The notes: a model not told the origin generated them from the sequence alone. A stretch of 34,827 nt of DNA from Clostridiaceae bacterium (GCA_012838355.1 DUPJ01000120.1:1-34827), one strand, 5' to 3'; shown: positions 7,812-16,580, counted from the first letter of the stretch. Made by a program: numbers and translations.

Positions 7812-9002
7812 TCACGAATGATAGGCGGCGACAATTTTTCTCCGTTTCTGCCGGTCAAATTCGAGGACAAAATAGGCCGCGAAGAAGACGGCGGCAAAGG
7901 ACAGCTGAATGGCGCCGTTGCGCATGAAGAGCCGGGTCAGTTCAGGCGACAGGGCGACGGACTCTTCCATGGCTATAATCGAATGGTTATACCAGTAGGT
8001 CGGCATGAAGCTTGCGATCCGGCGGACACTTTCCGGGATGAACTGCAGCGGGACGAAGATACCGGAGAAGAAGCACATGATGAGCGGCAGGATCGTCTGC
8101 AGGGCCGAACTCAGATTGCTGTCCTGACGGAACATGGCGGAGGCAAGAAAACCGAGCGAGACCGAGACAAGCGCAAAACAGAACGTGTTCAGAAGGAGCA
8201 GGAGACCGGACGCCTGCAGCATCGTCCGGCCGGTGAGGAGCGCGACCGGCAGGACATTGAAGAAAAATGCGGCAAAACAGACGAACAGCACGCTGAACAG
8301 GAGGCGCCGGTTTATGGTGACGGGCGGCGTGGCTGATACGAAATTTCGCTCCTGAATCTGGCGCTGCCTGAAGGACAGGACGGTCTGCGCGATAATGAGG
8401 AGACTCAGATTCAGCATGGTGTACGCAAGAAAGCGAAACGGCTGCGGCAGATTCTGCATAGCACTGTCAGGCGGTGATTCGAGGATCACCGTTCCGGTTG
8501 TGCCGGCTGCCTGCAGGGCCTTGTCGACGATTGTCCCGGGGGCGGCGTCAGGCTCCAGATCGCGAAACCGCTCCACAAATGTGACAAAACGCCGGATGCG
8601 TCCGTCCAGAGCGGACGGAGCCATCGTGTCGGGGGCCGTCTGACGGCCAAGGACGGGCGGCTCGCCCGCGGGATCGAGAAGTCTGGCTCCGAATCCTGCC
8701 GGTATGTCCAGCACGTAGGCAGTCTGCATATAGAAGAGCGAGTCGCGGATGCTGTCGCGGTCGTCCGGTAGGTCGACCCGGTTGTTGCCGTTCTCGAGGC
8801 ATGCGATGAGCCCTTGTGAAACGACCGACTGATCACGGTCAAACACGGCGAAAACAACTTCGCTGTTCTGGTAGGCATCAAGTCCCTGTGCCGGGCTGAA
8901 ACCGACAAACATGGCTGTCATGAAAACGGGCAGCGCCAGATAGACGAGAAAAGCGGCAAGGTGCGCGCGCACGATGCGAAGCGTCGTTTTAAAGATGTTC
9001 AT
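7812..9002 (-). CDS. ABC-2 type exporter permease (LnrN/LnrM-like)
   Basis: A 396-residue permease of the ABC-2 class with the classical layout: one N-terminal helix (about 13-33), a large external domain of about 170 residues, then five membrane helices from about residue 200 to the end, including MCFFSGIFVPLQFIPESVRRI, a typical ABC-2 signature segment. It is the third gene of an ATPase-permease-permease operon and overlaps the preceding permease by 14 bp, with GGAGG upstream of its ATG. Sizes and order (309, 384, 396 residues) resemble the Bacillus linearmycin exporter LnrLMN. The substrate is inferred only from that resemblance: a membrane-active compound or lipid. Confidence 0.82.
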   Translation of the reverse strand: MNIFKTTLRIVRAHLAAFLVYLALPVFMTAMFVGFSPAQGLDAYQNSEVVFAVFDRDQSVVSQGLIACLENGNNRVDLPDDRDSIRDSLFYMQTAYVLDIPAGFGARLLDPAGEPPVLGRQTAPDTMAPSALDGRIRRFVTFVERFRDLEPDAAPGTIVDKALQAAGTTGTVILESPPDSAMQNLPQPFRFLAYTMLNLSLLIIAQTVLSFRQRQIQERNFVSATPPVTINRRLLFSVLFVCFAAFFFNVLPVALLTGRTMLQASGLLLLLNTFCFALVSVSLGFLASAMFRQDSNLSSALQTILPLIMCFFSGIFVPLQFIPESVRRIASFMPTYWYNHSIIAMEESVALSPELTRLFMRNGAIQLSFAAVFFAAYFVLEFDRQKRRKIVAAYHS

Positions 9003-10143
9003 AACGGGTCCTCCGGATACGCGTGTAGGTCAGGAGCAGGCAGACGGCCGTAAAAACCAGCAGCATCACGATGTTCCTCGCGGCTCGCGCCGTGTCGCCG
9101 TAGTAGAGCAGGCCGTAATAGGCATCGGTGATCATGTCGGCGGGATTCAGATATTTCAGGAACGGTGCGTTTTCACGCACGATCTGCCGCATTTGCAGCA
9201 CCATCATGCCGGCGAGAAAAACCATCACCATGGAAGTGGCGATGACCGCGCTGTGCCGGTTTCGCTTGCCCGGGACCAGGGCGGAGATGAGAAACCCCAT
9301 GGCAATCCCTGCGAATACACCTGAAATGGCGATGGCGGCTGCATATAGCGGATATGCGGTGAGACCGAAATCGAGCCCGAGCAAAAATTGGCCGTAAAGC
9401 AGGTAAACCGCCATATTGAGAAGGCCCATAACGGCGACCGCAGCGAAGGAGCTGAGCACGATGCTGATGTGGTGCTGCGGCATGGTGCGCTGGCGAATGC
9501 CGACCGAATAAACGGTCGGATCGACGGCAGTAGATTCGGTAGCGGACTGAAGCGCGTTGTAAAGGGCCATCATGGCAATCAGGGTAAAAAACATGGCGCC
9601 CCAGGGATTGCTGACATTCTGGGCAGGATCGATCGGTTCAAATGTCAGGCGGCTGGCCTGAATGCCGTCCGCGGCGAGCGCGAGCGCTTTCAGCGGATCT
9701 GTGCGGAACATGTCGGAAATCAGCCGGGCCTGGCTCGTGTAGGAACTCATGAATTCGGAAAGGATGGTCTGGGGAAAGCCGGTTCGAATGACGTGCAGCG
9801 TCAGTCCGTTTTCAGCATCCGGAATAAAGTAGCCGTGGACGTCTCCCGAGGCAAGCATCTGCTCGGCCTCCGCGGCTGTTTCCACGGGACTGAAGACGAA
9901 AAGGCTCTCCTCATCGGCATTCAAGGTGGCGATTACATCCTGCAGCGGTGCTGAGCTGTTCCAGGCCGCGTTTTTGACAATGGCGGCTCTGGCCGGCGAG
10001 ATGCTCATATCTTCATTGATCAGGTTCATCATGACGACGGACATCATCGACGTCAGCAGAATCGGAAAGAGCAGCATCCAGAACATGCCCTGCCGGTCAC
10101 GGATGATGGCCAGAAGACGATATTTGACGACGTGCAAAAACAT
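8989..10143 (-). CDS. ABC-2 type exporter permease (LnrM-like)
   Basis: A 384-residue ABC-2 permease. Residues about 10-30 form the first membrane helix, followed by an external domain of about 160 residues, then helices from about residue 188 (MFFTLIAMMALYNALQ) to the C-terminus, including the segment AALNMAVYLLY-like core and FLAGMMVLQMRQ. It is probably the hetero-partner of the next permease. The ATG at 10143 has AGGAGAG just upstream, 8 bp after the ATPase stop. The two permeases are about as diverged from each other as LnrM from LnrN, so a heterodimer is the likely assembly. Confidence 0.82.
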   Translation of the reverse strand: MFLHVVKYRLLAIIRDRQGMFWMLLFPILLTSMMSVVMMNLINEDMSISPARAAIVKNAAWNSSAPLQDVIATLNADEESLFVFSPVETAAEAEQMLASGDVHGYFIPDAENGLTLHVIRTGFPQTILSEFMSSYTSQARLISDMFRTDPLKALALAADGIQASRLTFEPIDPAQNVSNPWGAMFFTLIAMMALYNALQSATESTAVDPTVYSVGIRQRTMPQHHISIVLSSFAAVAVMGLLNMAVYLLYGQFLLGLDFGLTAYPLYAAAIAISGVFAGIAMGFLISALVPGKRNRHSAVIATSMVMVFLAGMMVLQMRQIVRENAPFLKYLNPADMITDAYYGLLYYGDTARAARNIVMLLVFTAVCLLLTYTRIRRTRYEHL

Positions 10144-10151
10144 AATCTCTC

Positions 10152-11081
10152 CTAATCGCGCAATTCGCGTCCCGTGATCTCCAGAAAAACCGTATTCAAA
10201 GACGGTTTTTCACTGGCGACCGACAGATAGCCGATCTCGCGGTCATGCAGATAGCGGAGCAGGCGGTCAAGCACGTAAGCACCCGGCATGGTCCGGACTG
10301 TCAGCGTATCGGCATCGACGTCCAGACTATGGACACCGTCAATCTTGCGGATTTCCTGGAGCGCCTCCGGCTTATCGGCGATCAGCTGGATCCGGATCGT
10401 ATCGCCTGTATTGATCATGCCTTTCAGTTCGGCCGGCGTGCCTTCGGCCAGCAGCTGGCCCTTGTCGATAATGCCGACCCGGTCGCAGATCTGCTCGGCT
10501 TCCTCCATGTAGTGCGTCGTATAGACGACCGTGACGCCGTTTTTTGCGAGAGCCCGGACGCCTTGCAGAATGTGGTTTCGGCTTTGCGGATCGACGGCGA
10601 CAGTCGGTTCATCGAGAAACAGAATGGATGGCTTATGTGCAATGCCGCAGGCAATATTCAAACGGCGTTTCAGGCCTCCTGACAGTTTTCGAGGGCGAAA
10701 ATTGACAAATTCGGAAAGTCCTGTGAATGAGATCGCGTCATCGACGAGTGACTTGCGGGAAGCTTTGTCGCGGACATACAGCCCGCAGAAATAGTCAATA
10801 TTTTCGCGCACGGTCAGCTCATCGAAAAAGGCGACTTCCTGCGGCACGATCCCGATTTTCTGCTTCAGATCGTAGGCCGTCGGCGACATGTCCTTTTCGT
10901 CGATTCGGATCTCGCCGTTGTCGAAGGACAAAAGCGCGAGCATGCAGTTGATCAATGTGGTCTTGCCGGATCCGTTTGGGCCGAGGAGTCCGTAAATCTC
11001 GTTTTCCCGGATTCTCAGACTGAGGTGGTCGATGGCAACGAGCTTGCCGTACCGTTTCACCAGATCGTGAACTTGTATCAT
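10152..11081 (-). CDS. ABC exporter ATP-binding subunit (LnrL-like)
   Basis: A 309-residue ATPase of the DrrA/NatA/LnrL type. Seen: Walker A GPNGSGKT (34-41), Q-loop VPQEVAF, signature LSGGL (133-137), Walker B ILFLDEP (153-159), the H-loop YTTHYMEEA, and a C-terminal regulatory extension of about 85 residues that is typical of drug and antibiotic exporters. It is first in the operon, with AAGGA 7 nt before the ATG. It starts 113 bp from a divergent sensor kinase, an arrangement common for antibiotic-sensing modules. It energises export by the two permeases downstream. Confidence 0.9.
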   Translation of the reverse strand: MIQVHDLVKRYGKLVAIDHLSLRIRENEIYGLLGPNGSGKTTLINCMLALLSFDNGEIRIDEKDMSPTAYDLKQKIGIVPQEVAFFDELTVRENIDYFCGLYVRDKASRKSLVDDAISFTGLSEFVNFRPRKLSGGLKRRLNIACGIAHKPSILFLDEPTVAVDPQSRNHILQGVRALAKNGVTVVYTTHYMEEAEQICDRVGIIDKGQLLAEGTPAELKGMINTGDTIRIQLIADKPEALQEIRKIDGVHSLDVDADTLTVRTMPGAYVLDRLLRYLHDREIGYLSVASEKPSLNTVFLEITGRELRD

Positions 11082-11116
11082 GTCAGTATCCTTCGCGTTT
11101 TATTGGTTTTGATGCA

Positions 11117-11145
11117 AGCATACAGACAGGAGGAAATCTCTCCAA
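11117..11145 (-). promoter_or_regulatory. Promoter of the ABC exporter operon
   Basis: On the minus strand a -35 TTGGAG (11145-11140) and a -10 TATGCT (11122-11117) are 17 bp apart. The predicted start is near 11110, about 29 nt before the ATPase ATG. A perfect 12-bp palindrome lies about 60-70 bp upstream of this start, a suitable place for an activator. Confidence 0.5.
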
Positions 11146-11168
11146 GTGCCCCCTGTCATGATAGACTG

Positions 11169-11180
11169 TGACATATGTCA
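11169..11180. promoter_or_regulatory. Perfect 12-bp palindrome between exporter and two-component genes
   Basis: TGACATATGTCA reads the same on both strands. It is placed 15 bp before the kinase ATG and about 60 bp upstream of the predicted exporter promoter. It is the best candidate site for the LuxR/NarL-type response regulator encoded alongside. A related half-site TGTCAT lies just upstream (11154-11159). Binding is inferred only. Confidence 0.45.
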
Positions 11181-11194
11181 TCGAAAGGTCCGAC

Positions 11195-12303
11195 ATGCGC
11201 TATCTAGGCCCGCTGGCGGTGTTTGCCGTGTCTGTTGCGGTTGCCTATGAACCGTCGATCGGTGTCATGCCGGTGCTGGCGTTTCTGTTCGGTTTGCTCA
11301 GCGCAATTCTGCCGCCGGCCCTGCCTGAACGGTATGGCAGAACGATCGGTTACAGCACGATTTTTCTCGTGCCCGTTTTTTTCCGCGTGCACTGCCGTAT
11401 CTGCCGGCGGCGGTGTACTGGCTGGAGCATGAAGGCGAAAAGCGCCTGCTTCTTTTCCTGGCTCTGCCAGGTCTCATCGCCGGCTTGGGCCGTGACCTGC
11501 ACACGGCTGCATTGACGGCCAGTCTCAGTCTCCTTGCCGGTCTGTTCGGTTACGTGGCCAGACAGCAAAGTGATACGGAAGCCGACGTGCTCAGCCGCAT
11601 GGACCGGGAGCGTTCGCAGCGCATCAGGGCGGAAACGGAACGCCGCGCCAAAATCGCCGAGGCGGAGCGGGACGTGCGGCTGGCAACGCTGGCGGAGCGA
11701 AACCGCATCGCCCGCGATCTGCATGACACAATCGGGCATGTCCTGTCTTCAGCGCTGCTGCAAACGACCGCACTGCTCGCGGAGCAGGACGAAAACAGCA
11801 GGACGGGTGCCATCCGGGATATTCAGGCAACCTTGAATCTTGGCATGGATCGGGCACGCCAAAGTGTCCATGGCCTTTATGAGGAGTCACTTAGCTTTGA
11901 GTATGAGCTGAAAGAGGTCATGGACCGGTTTACGTTTTGCACCGTTTCAAGTCAGGTCGATTTTCGGCAGGAACCGCCGCACGATTACCGCCAGACGATG
12001 CTCAAAGCAGTTCGCGAAGCTCTGGCCAATGTGGTGCGGCACAGCAATGCCACGGCGGTTCAAATTATGGCGGTGGAGCACCCCGGTTTTTATCAGCTGC
12101 GGGTTAAGGACAACGGTACGAGGATCCTGACAGAGGCGGAGGAAGCGTCACGAAGCGGCGTGCATCTCGGACTCGGCACCATGTCCGAGCGTGCCGGGCG
12201 GCACAACGGCACTCTGCGCATTGAGCGCAAGGGGGGATTCGGTATCATTTTGACGCTGCCGAAGCGCACGGATGACAAGCAAAGCGAGAAGGGAGACACG
12301 TGA
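11195..12303 (+). CDS. NarL-family sensor histidine kinase, interrupted by a -1 frameshift
   Basis: Read with one frame change at the T7 run 11376-11382, this is a 369-residue kinase (LnrJ/DesK-like). Residues 1-63 give two membrane helices in the first frame; after the shift come two more, a coiled linker, the HisKA_3 phosphorylation motif RDLHDTIGH (His177 of the composite), an N-box EALANVVRHSNA and the G-box GLGTMSERAG. The ATG at 11195 follows AAAGG. Without the shift the first frame stops at 11513, giving 107 residues, and the kinase core would need an internal start such as GTG 11413. The cause may be a sequencing error, a real mutation, length variation of the T run, or programmed slippage. 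The catalytic part looks intact. It is probably cotranscribed with the regulator gene. Confidence 0.8.
11376..11383 (+). other. Frameshift site: T7 run reading as in-phase slippery sequence
   Basis: In the upstream frame the codons are GTT TTT TTC, so the last seven bases form T TTT TTC, a known type of -1 slippery heptamer in the correct phase. Moving back one base here joins ...VPVFF to PRALPYLPA..., restoring a continuous transmembrane region. The same result would follow from one extra T, so an indel in the run explains it equally well. Confidence 0.6.
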
Positions 12304-12959
12304 TGACAGCGAACAAAGAAATCACGGTGGTTCTGGTCGACGACGATGTGCTGGCGGCGAAGGCGCTCGTATCCATCATTGAGCATGCGGGAACCTTTCG
12401 CGTACTGGCGTTCGGTCACTCCGAGGATGAGGCCGTTTTGCTTTATGAGCAGCACGTGCCGGATGTGCTGCTGCTTGATATCCGAATGGGTGATGGCTCC
12501 GGTATTGCGGCGGCAACACGGGTGCTGGCCCGTCACGGCGACGCACATATTCTCTTTCTGTCGACGTTTCTTGACCGGGAATACCTGATTGATGCCGTCA
12601 GGATCGGAGCGAAGGGCTACATTCTGAAACAGGATTATGAATCGCTTGTGCCGGCTCTGACTGCCGTCGCCAACGGGCAGACTGTGTTTGCCGAGGCGGT
12701 CGCCGGCGAAATGGCGCAGGTTCTTGACTTGCATGACCATGATGCAGAGCGCCGCCTGAGAGAAGCCGGGCTGACGGCTCGTGAATGCGAGATCGTCGTG
12801 AAAATCGCTGCCGGCATGAATAACAGGGAGATTGCAAACGCCCTCTACTTGAGTGAAGGGACAGTCCGAAATCAGATTTCACAGATTCTTGACAAGCTGC
12901 AGCTGAGGGACAGAACGCAGCTGGCCGTTTATTATTTCAGGCCGGATGGTCAGAGTTAA
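12303..12959 (+). CDS. NarL/LuxR-family response regulator
   Basis: A 218-residue response regulator. Seen: receiver domain with acidic pocket VDDD (residues 12-15), phosphoacceptor Asp59 in LLLDIRMGDG, the conserved LSTF switch residue and KQDYE lysine region, then a C-terminal LuxR-type helix-turn-helix (LTARECEIVVKIAAGMNNREIANALYL is the domain start; key residues E and the NREIA helix). The ATG at 12303 overlaps the kinase stop by one base and has GGGAG 7 nt upstream; GTG at 12300 is an alternative adding one residue. It probably controls the divergent exporter. It ends tail to tail with a small membrane protein gene. Confidence 0.92.
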   Translation: MTANKEITVVLVDDDVLAAKALVSIIEHAGTFRVLAFGHSEDEAVLLYEQHVPDVLLLDIRMGDGSGIAAATRVLARHGDAHILFLSTFLDREYLIDAVRIGAKGYILKQDYESLVPALTAVANGQTVFAEAVAGEMAQVLDLHDHDAERRLREAGLTARECEIVVKIAAGMNNREIANALYLSEGTVRNQISQILDKLQLRDRTQLAVYYFRPDGQS

Positions 12960-13126
12960 CTGCCGATACCGTACCGAATGGCGAAATAGATGACATAGAT
13001 CCAGCCGAGAATGCCGTGGAAAATGGCCCACAGGATGGACTGCCAGTTCACATAGCTGATGACCATGGCAAGCGCTGCACCGAATCCGATGCCACTTTTG
13101 ACGACACCGCCCACTCGATTACGCAT
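12956..13126 (-). CDS. Small 56-residue hydrophobic membrane protein
   Basis: A short gene with clear support: ATG at 13126 preceded by GGAGG with 8 nt spacing, and a protein with a short basic N-terminus (MRNRVGG), a glycine-rich segment SGIGFGAALAMVISY and a second aromatic helix ILGWIYVIYFAIRYG. The pattern looks like small conserved membrane proteins annotated as hypothetical in Firmicutes, but I cannot name a family. The stop codon overlaps the response regulator stop on the other strand. Function unknown. Confidence 0.72.
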   Translation of the reverse strand: MRNRVGGVVKSGIGFGAALAMVISYVNWQSILWAIFHGILGWIYVIYFAIRYGIGS

Positions 13127-13268
13127 GTGATAATCCTCCGTTCGCTCAATCTTTGACCAGCGTAGCGAAAAAGCGGGTCTGGCATCGTAACGGCAAGTCT
13201 CAAATACATGCACTTTACACGTAATGTAGAATGGATGGCAGCCGGACAGGAAGCGCGCTGCTAAGACA

Positions 13269-13309
13269 AGCCGCGTTCTTTCGGCTAAAATGAACCGCGG
13301 CGAGCGCCG
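13269..13309 (+). promoter_or_regulatory. Short hairpins in the ileS leader
   Basis: Two small inverted repeats stand 40-80 nt before ileS: AGCCG (13269-13273) with CGGCT (13282-13286), and CGGCG (13298-13302) with CGCCG (13305-13309). The gap from the divergent small gene to ileS is 225 bp. The T-box core sequence expected for many aminoacyl-tRNA synthetase leaders is not found, so the role, if any, is unclear. Confidence 0.25.
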
Positions 13310-13351
13310 AATGCCGGCAGAGCGCAAAGTGACGGAAATCAGGTAGGTAGC

Positions 13352-16300
13352 ATGTACGACAAGGTTGACAGCAGTTTGGATTTTTTGGCCCGCGAACTCG
13401 AGGTACTGGAGTTCTGGGAAAAACATCGTATTTTTGAAAAGTCAGTGGAACAGCGGCAGGACGCGCCGGTGTTTTCGTTTTACGAGGGGCCGCCGACGGC
13501 GAACGGCAGGCCGCATATCGGGCATGTGCTGACGCGGGCCATTAAAGACCTGATTCCGCGCTATCGCGCCATGAAGGGATATCGGGTCGAACGCAAGGCG
13601 GGCTGGGATACGCACGGCCTTCCGGTTGAACTTGAAGTGGAACGCGCCCTCGGCATCAACGGCAAAGAGCAGATTGAAGCTTACGGCATTGAACCGTTCA
13701 TCAAAGCGTGCAAGGAAAGCGTCTGGAAATACAAGGCCGAGTGGGAAGAAATGAGCCGTCGCGTGGGCTTTTGGGCCGACATGGATAACCCGTACGTGAC
13801 GTACGAAAATGATTATATTGAATCGGTCTGGTGGGCGCTGAAGCAGATCTGGGAAAAGGATCTGCTCTATCACGGGCACAAGGTTGTGCCGTACTGCCCG
13901 CGCTGCGGCACGGCTCTGTCATCGCACGAAGTTGCCCAGGGATACCAGGATGTGGTCGATGAATCGATTACCGTTCGTTTCAGGGTGATCGGCGAAGAAA
14001 ACACATATCTGACTGCCTGGACGACGACACCGTGGACGCTGCCGTCGAACGTGGCACTCGTCGTCAACCCGGATGTCGACTATCAGCTGGTGGAAGCGAC
14101 GGTGGCTGCCGCGGGCGGCCCGTCCCGCTATTATGTGGCGGCTTCGCTGGCATCTGCTGTATTCGGCGACGATGCCTATTCAGTTATTGCGAGCATGAAG
14201 GGATCGGAACTGGTCGGCAAATCGTATGAACCGGTATTTCCGTTTGCGCTTGACCGGATCGAAAAGAGCGGCAAGAAGGCGCATTACGTGGTCAGTGATG
14301 ACTATGTGACAACGGAAGACGGGACCGGCATCGTGCATGCGGCACCGGCATTCGGCGAAGACGACGCGCGCGTGGGAAGGCTTTATGACCTGCCGTTCAT
14401 TCAGCTGGTGAAGGCAGACGGCACGATGACCGAGGAGGTAGAAGGCTTTGCCGGCGTATTTTGCAAAGAGGCCGATGCCGGCCTGACAAAGCGGATCGAG
14501 GATGAAAGAAACCTGATTGCGAGAAAAGCGTACGAGCATAGCTACCCGTTCTGCTGGCGGTGCGATACCCCTCTGATCTACTACGCCCGGGCAACCTGGT
14601 TTATCGCGATGCAGAAACTGCGCGCCGAGCTGCTGGCGAACAACGGCACCATCAACTGGCTGCCGCCTGCGATCGGGGAAGGGCGCTTCGGCAATTTTCT
14701 TGAGAATGTCGTCGACTGGGGGTTGTCGCGCGAGCGCTACTGGGGAACGCCGCTGCCGATCTGGAGCTGCGCGGACTGCGGCCACACGGATATGGTCGGC
14801 AGCATTGAAGAGCTGAAAGCACGAGCGGACAAACCGCTCGGTGACATTGAGCTGCACCGCCCGTATATTGATGAGGTCACGTTCGACTGTGCGTGCGGCG
14901 GCAAAATGCAGCGCGTGCCCGAAGTGATCGACTGCTGGTTCGACTCGGGTTCCATGCCGTTTGCGCAGTATCATTATCCGTTTGACAATGCTGAGGTGTT
15001 CCAGGAACAGTTCCCGGCGGACTTCATTTCTGAAGCCGTCGATCAGACGCGCGGCTGGTTCTATACACTGCTTGCCATTTCGACTCTGCTCTTTGACGAA
15101 AGCCCGTTCAAAAACTGCATCGTGCTGGGCCACGTGCAGGATGCCGACGGGATCAAAATGTCAAAACACAAGGGCAATGTCATCGACCCGATGGAAATCC
15201 TCAATTCCGAAGGTGCCGATGCTGTTCGCTGGTACTTCTTCGTTGCCTCGCAGCCGTGGCTGCCGTCACGATTCTCCTATGAATCGGTCTCGGAAGCGAA
15301 GAGGAAATACATGGGGACGTTCTGGAACGCGTATGCTTTCTACGTGCTGTACGCCAATATCGACCATTTCAACCCGATCGACTACGATTTCAAGCCGGCC
15401 GAACTGGGTGTCATGGACCGCTGGATCCTCTCGCGCCTGCACAGCCTGATCGACAATGTTGACCAGCGACTCGAACGCTACGACATCACGGCATCCGGCA
15501 GAGCGCTGCAGCAGTTTGCGGAAGAACTGTCCAACTGGTACATCAGGCGGGGCAGAGAGCGCTACTGGCAGTCCGATATGAATCAGGACAAGATTCATGC
15601 CTATCTGACGCTGTTCGTTGTCCTGAAGACCCTGGCTGAACTGTCGGCCCCGTTTACACCGTTCATGTCCGAGTCGATTTACCGGAATCTTGCTGCAGGC
15701 AAGCTGGAAGGCGCGAGCGAGAGTGTCCATCTGGCTGATTTTCCGAAGGCTGCCAGGCACTTTATTGATCCGGAACTGGAACAGAGCATGGAAACCGTTC
15801 TCGACATCGTTATCCTGGGCCGGGCGGCCAGAAATACGGCGCAGATCAAGAATCGGCAGCCGCTCCCGAAACTGATTGTGGTTGGCAGAGCAGAGCCCGA
15901 TGACGAATACGTCGAGCTGATCCGTGACGAACTGAACGTCAAGGCGGTTGAATTCCAGTCGGACGACAGCGGTCTTCTCGATTACACGTTCAAGCCGCAG
16001 CTCAAAGTTCTCGGCAAACGGCTTGGCGGTCTGATTCCGAAAGTCAGTGAGAGGCTGAAATCGCTGGACGGACCGGAAACCATGCAGAATCTGAAGAAAA
16101 GCGGCAAAATTGAGCTTATGATTGACGGCAGCCGCCTGGAACTGGCTGAAACGGATCTGATCATCGAGCAAAAGCAAAGAGAGGGCATGATCTCAGAGGC
16201 CACAAACGGCGTTACGGTTTCGCTCATCACAACCCTGACCGATGATCTGATCGAAGAGGGGTTCGTGCGCGAGGTCATCTCCAAAGTTCAAACCATGCGG

Positions 16301-16507
16301 AAAGACAGCGGATTTGAGGTGACTGACCGGATCGTCTGCCGTGTCGGCAGCAACCGGACGCTCTGCTCCCTGATTGAGCGGAATCAGGACTTCATCAAGG
16401 ATGAAGTGCTGGCCGAATTGATCGAGTTTTCGGATGACCTGAACGGCAAACGCTGGAACATCAACGGTGAATCGCTCGACATTGAAGTGGAGCGCATTCC
16501 AAAGTAA
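13352..16507 (+). CDS. ileS: Isoleucyl-tRNA synthetase, long (type II) form
   Basis: A 1051-residue class I synthetase that charges tRNA-Ile with isoleucine in the cytosol. Seen: FYEGPPTANGRPHIGH with the HIGH motif at 55-58, the WDTHGLPVE segment of the editing-proficient enzymes, the CP1 editing domain (WTTTPWTLPSN), KMSKHKGN near residue 600, and a long C-terminal tRNA-binding region. The length and the GRPHIGH form match the type II, eukaryote-like IleRS rather than the 930-residue type of E. coli; type II enzymes are generally little inhibited by mupirocin. The ATG at 13352 follows AGGTAGG. A strong hairpin follows the stop. The identification is firm. Confidence 0.97.
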   Translation: MYDKVDSSLDFLARELEVLEFWEKHRIFEKSVEQRQDAPVFSFYEGPPTANGRPHIGHVLTRAIKDLIPRYRAMKGYRVERKAGWDTHGLPVELEVERALGINGKEQIEAYGIEPFIKACKESVWKYKAEWEEMSRRVGFWADMDNPYVTYENDYIESVWWALKQIWEKDLLYHGHKVVPYCPRCGTALSSHEVAQGYQDVVDESITVRFRVIGEENTYLTAWTTTPWTLPSNVALVVNPDVDYQLVEATVAAAGGPSRYYVAASLASAVFGDDAYSVIASMKGSELVGKSYEPVFPFALDRIEKSGKKAHYVVSDDYVTTEDGTGIVHAAPAFGEDDARVGRLYDLPFIQLVKADGTMTEEVEGFAGVFCKEADAGLTKRIEDERNLIARKAYEHSYPFCWRCDTPLIYYARATWFIAMQKLRAELLANNGTINWLPPAIGEGRFGNFLENVVDWGLSRERYWGTPLPIWSCADCGHTDMVGSIEELKARADKPLGDIELHRPYIDEVTFDCACGGKMQRVPEVIDCWFDSGSMPFAQYHYPFDNAEVFQEQFPADFISEAVDQTRGWFYTLLAISTLLFDESPFKNCIVLGHVQDADGIKMSKHKGNVIDPMEILNSEGADAVRWYFFVASQPWLPSRFSYESVSEAKRKYMGTFWNAYAFYVLYANIDHFNPIDYDFKPAELGVMDRWILSRLHSLIDNVDQRLERYDITASGRALQQFAEELSNWYIRRGRERYWQSDMNQDKIHAYLTLFVVLKTLAELSAPFTPFMSESIYRNLAAGKLEGASESVHLADFPKAARHFIDPELEQSMETVLDIVILGRAARNTAQIKNRQPLPKLIVVGRAEPDDEYVELIRDELNVKAVEFQSDDSGLLDYTFKPQLKVLGKRLGGLIPKVSERLKSLDGPETMQNLKKSGKIELMIDGSRLELAETDLIIEQKQREGMISEATNGVTVSLITTLTDDLIEEGFVREVISKVQTMRKDSGFEVTDRIVCRVGSNRTLCSLIERNQDFIKDEVLAELIEFSDDLNGKRWNINGESLDIEVERIPK

Positions 16508-16519
16508 TTGACGGCATTG

Positions 16520-16548
16520 AAGACGCCTCCCGGTCCGGGAGGCGTCTT
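16520..16548. terminator. Bidirectional hairpin between ileS and the OsmC-like gene
   Basis: A near-continuous palindrome (AAGACGCCTCCCG, a 3-base loop, and its complement) lies 12 bp after the ileS stop and 32 bp after the convergent OsmC-like stop. Both ends read TCTT rather than a long T run. Its place and stability suggest it ends transcription from both sides. Confidence 0.7.
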
Positions 16549-16580
16549 GATTAGCCGAGCTGCATTTTCGCGCGCCGGAG

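Noticed and set aside
13127-13351. T-box leader for ileS
   Set aside because: The conserved T-box core (GGTGGNACCGCG) is absent; an AACCGCGG stretch is only a partial likeness.
12956-13426. 156-codon version of the small membrane protein
   Set aside because: The upstream part overlaps the ileS start and looks random; the strong ribosome binding site is at the ATG giving 56 residues.
14180-16177. Two minus-strand frames of over 300 codons inside ileS
   Set aside because: Antisense of ileS, whose motifs are present along the whole length; these have no start signals.
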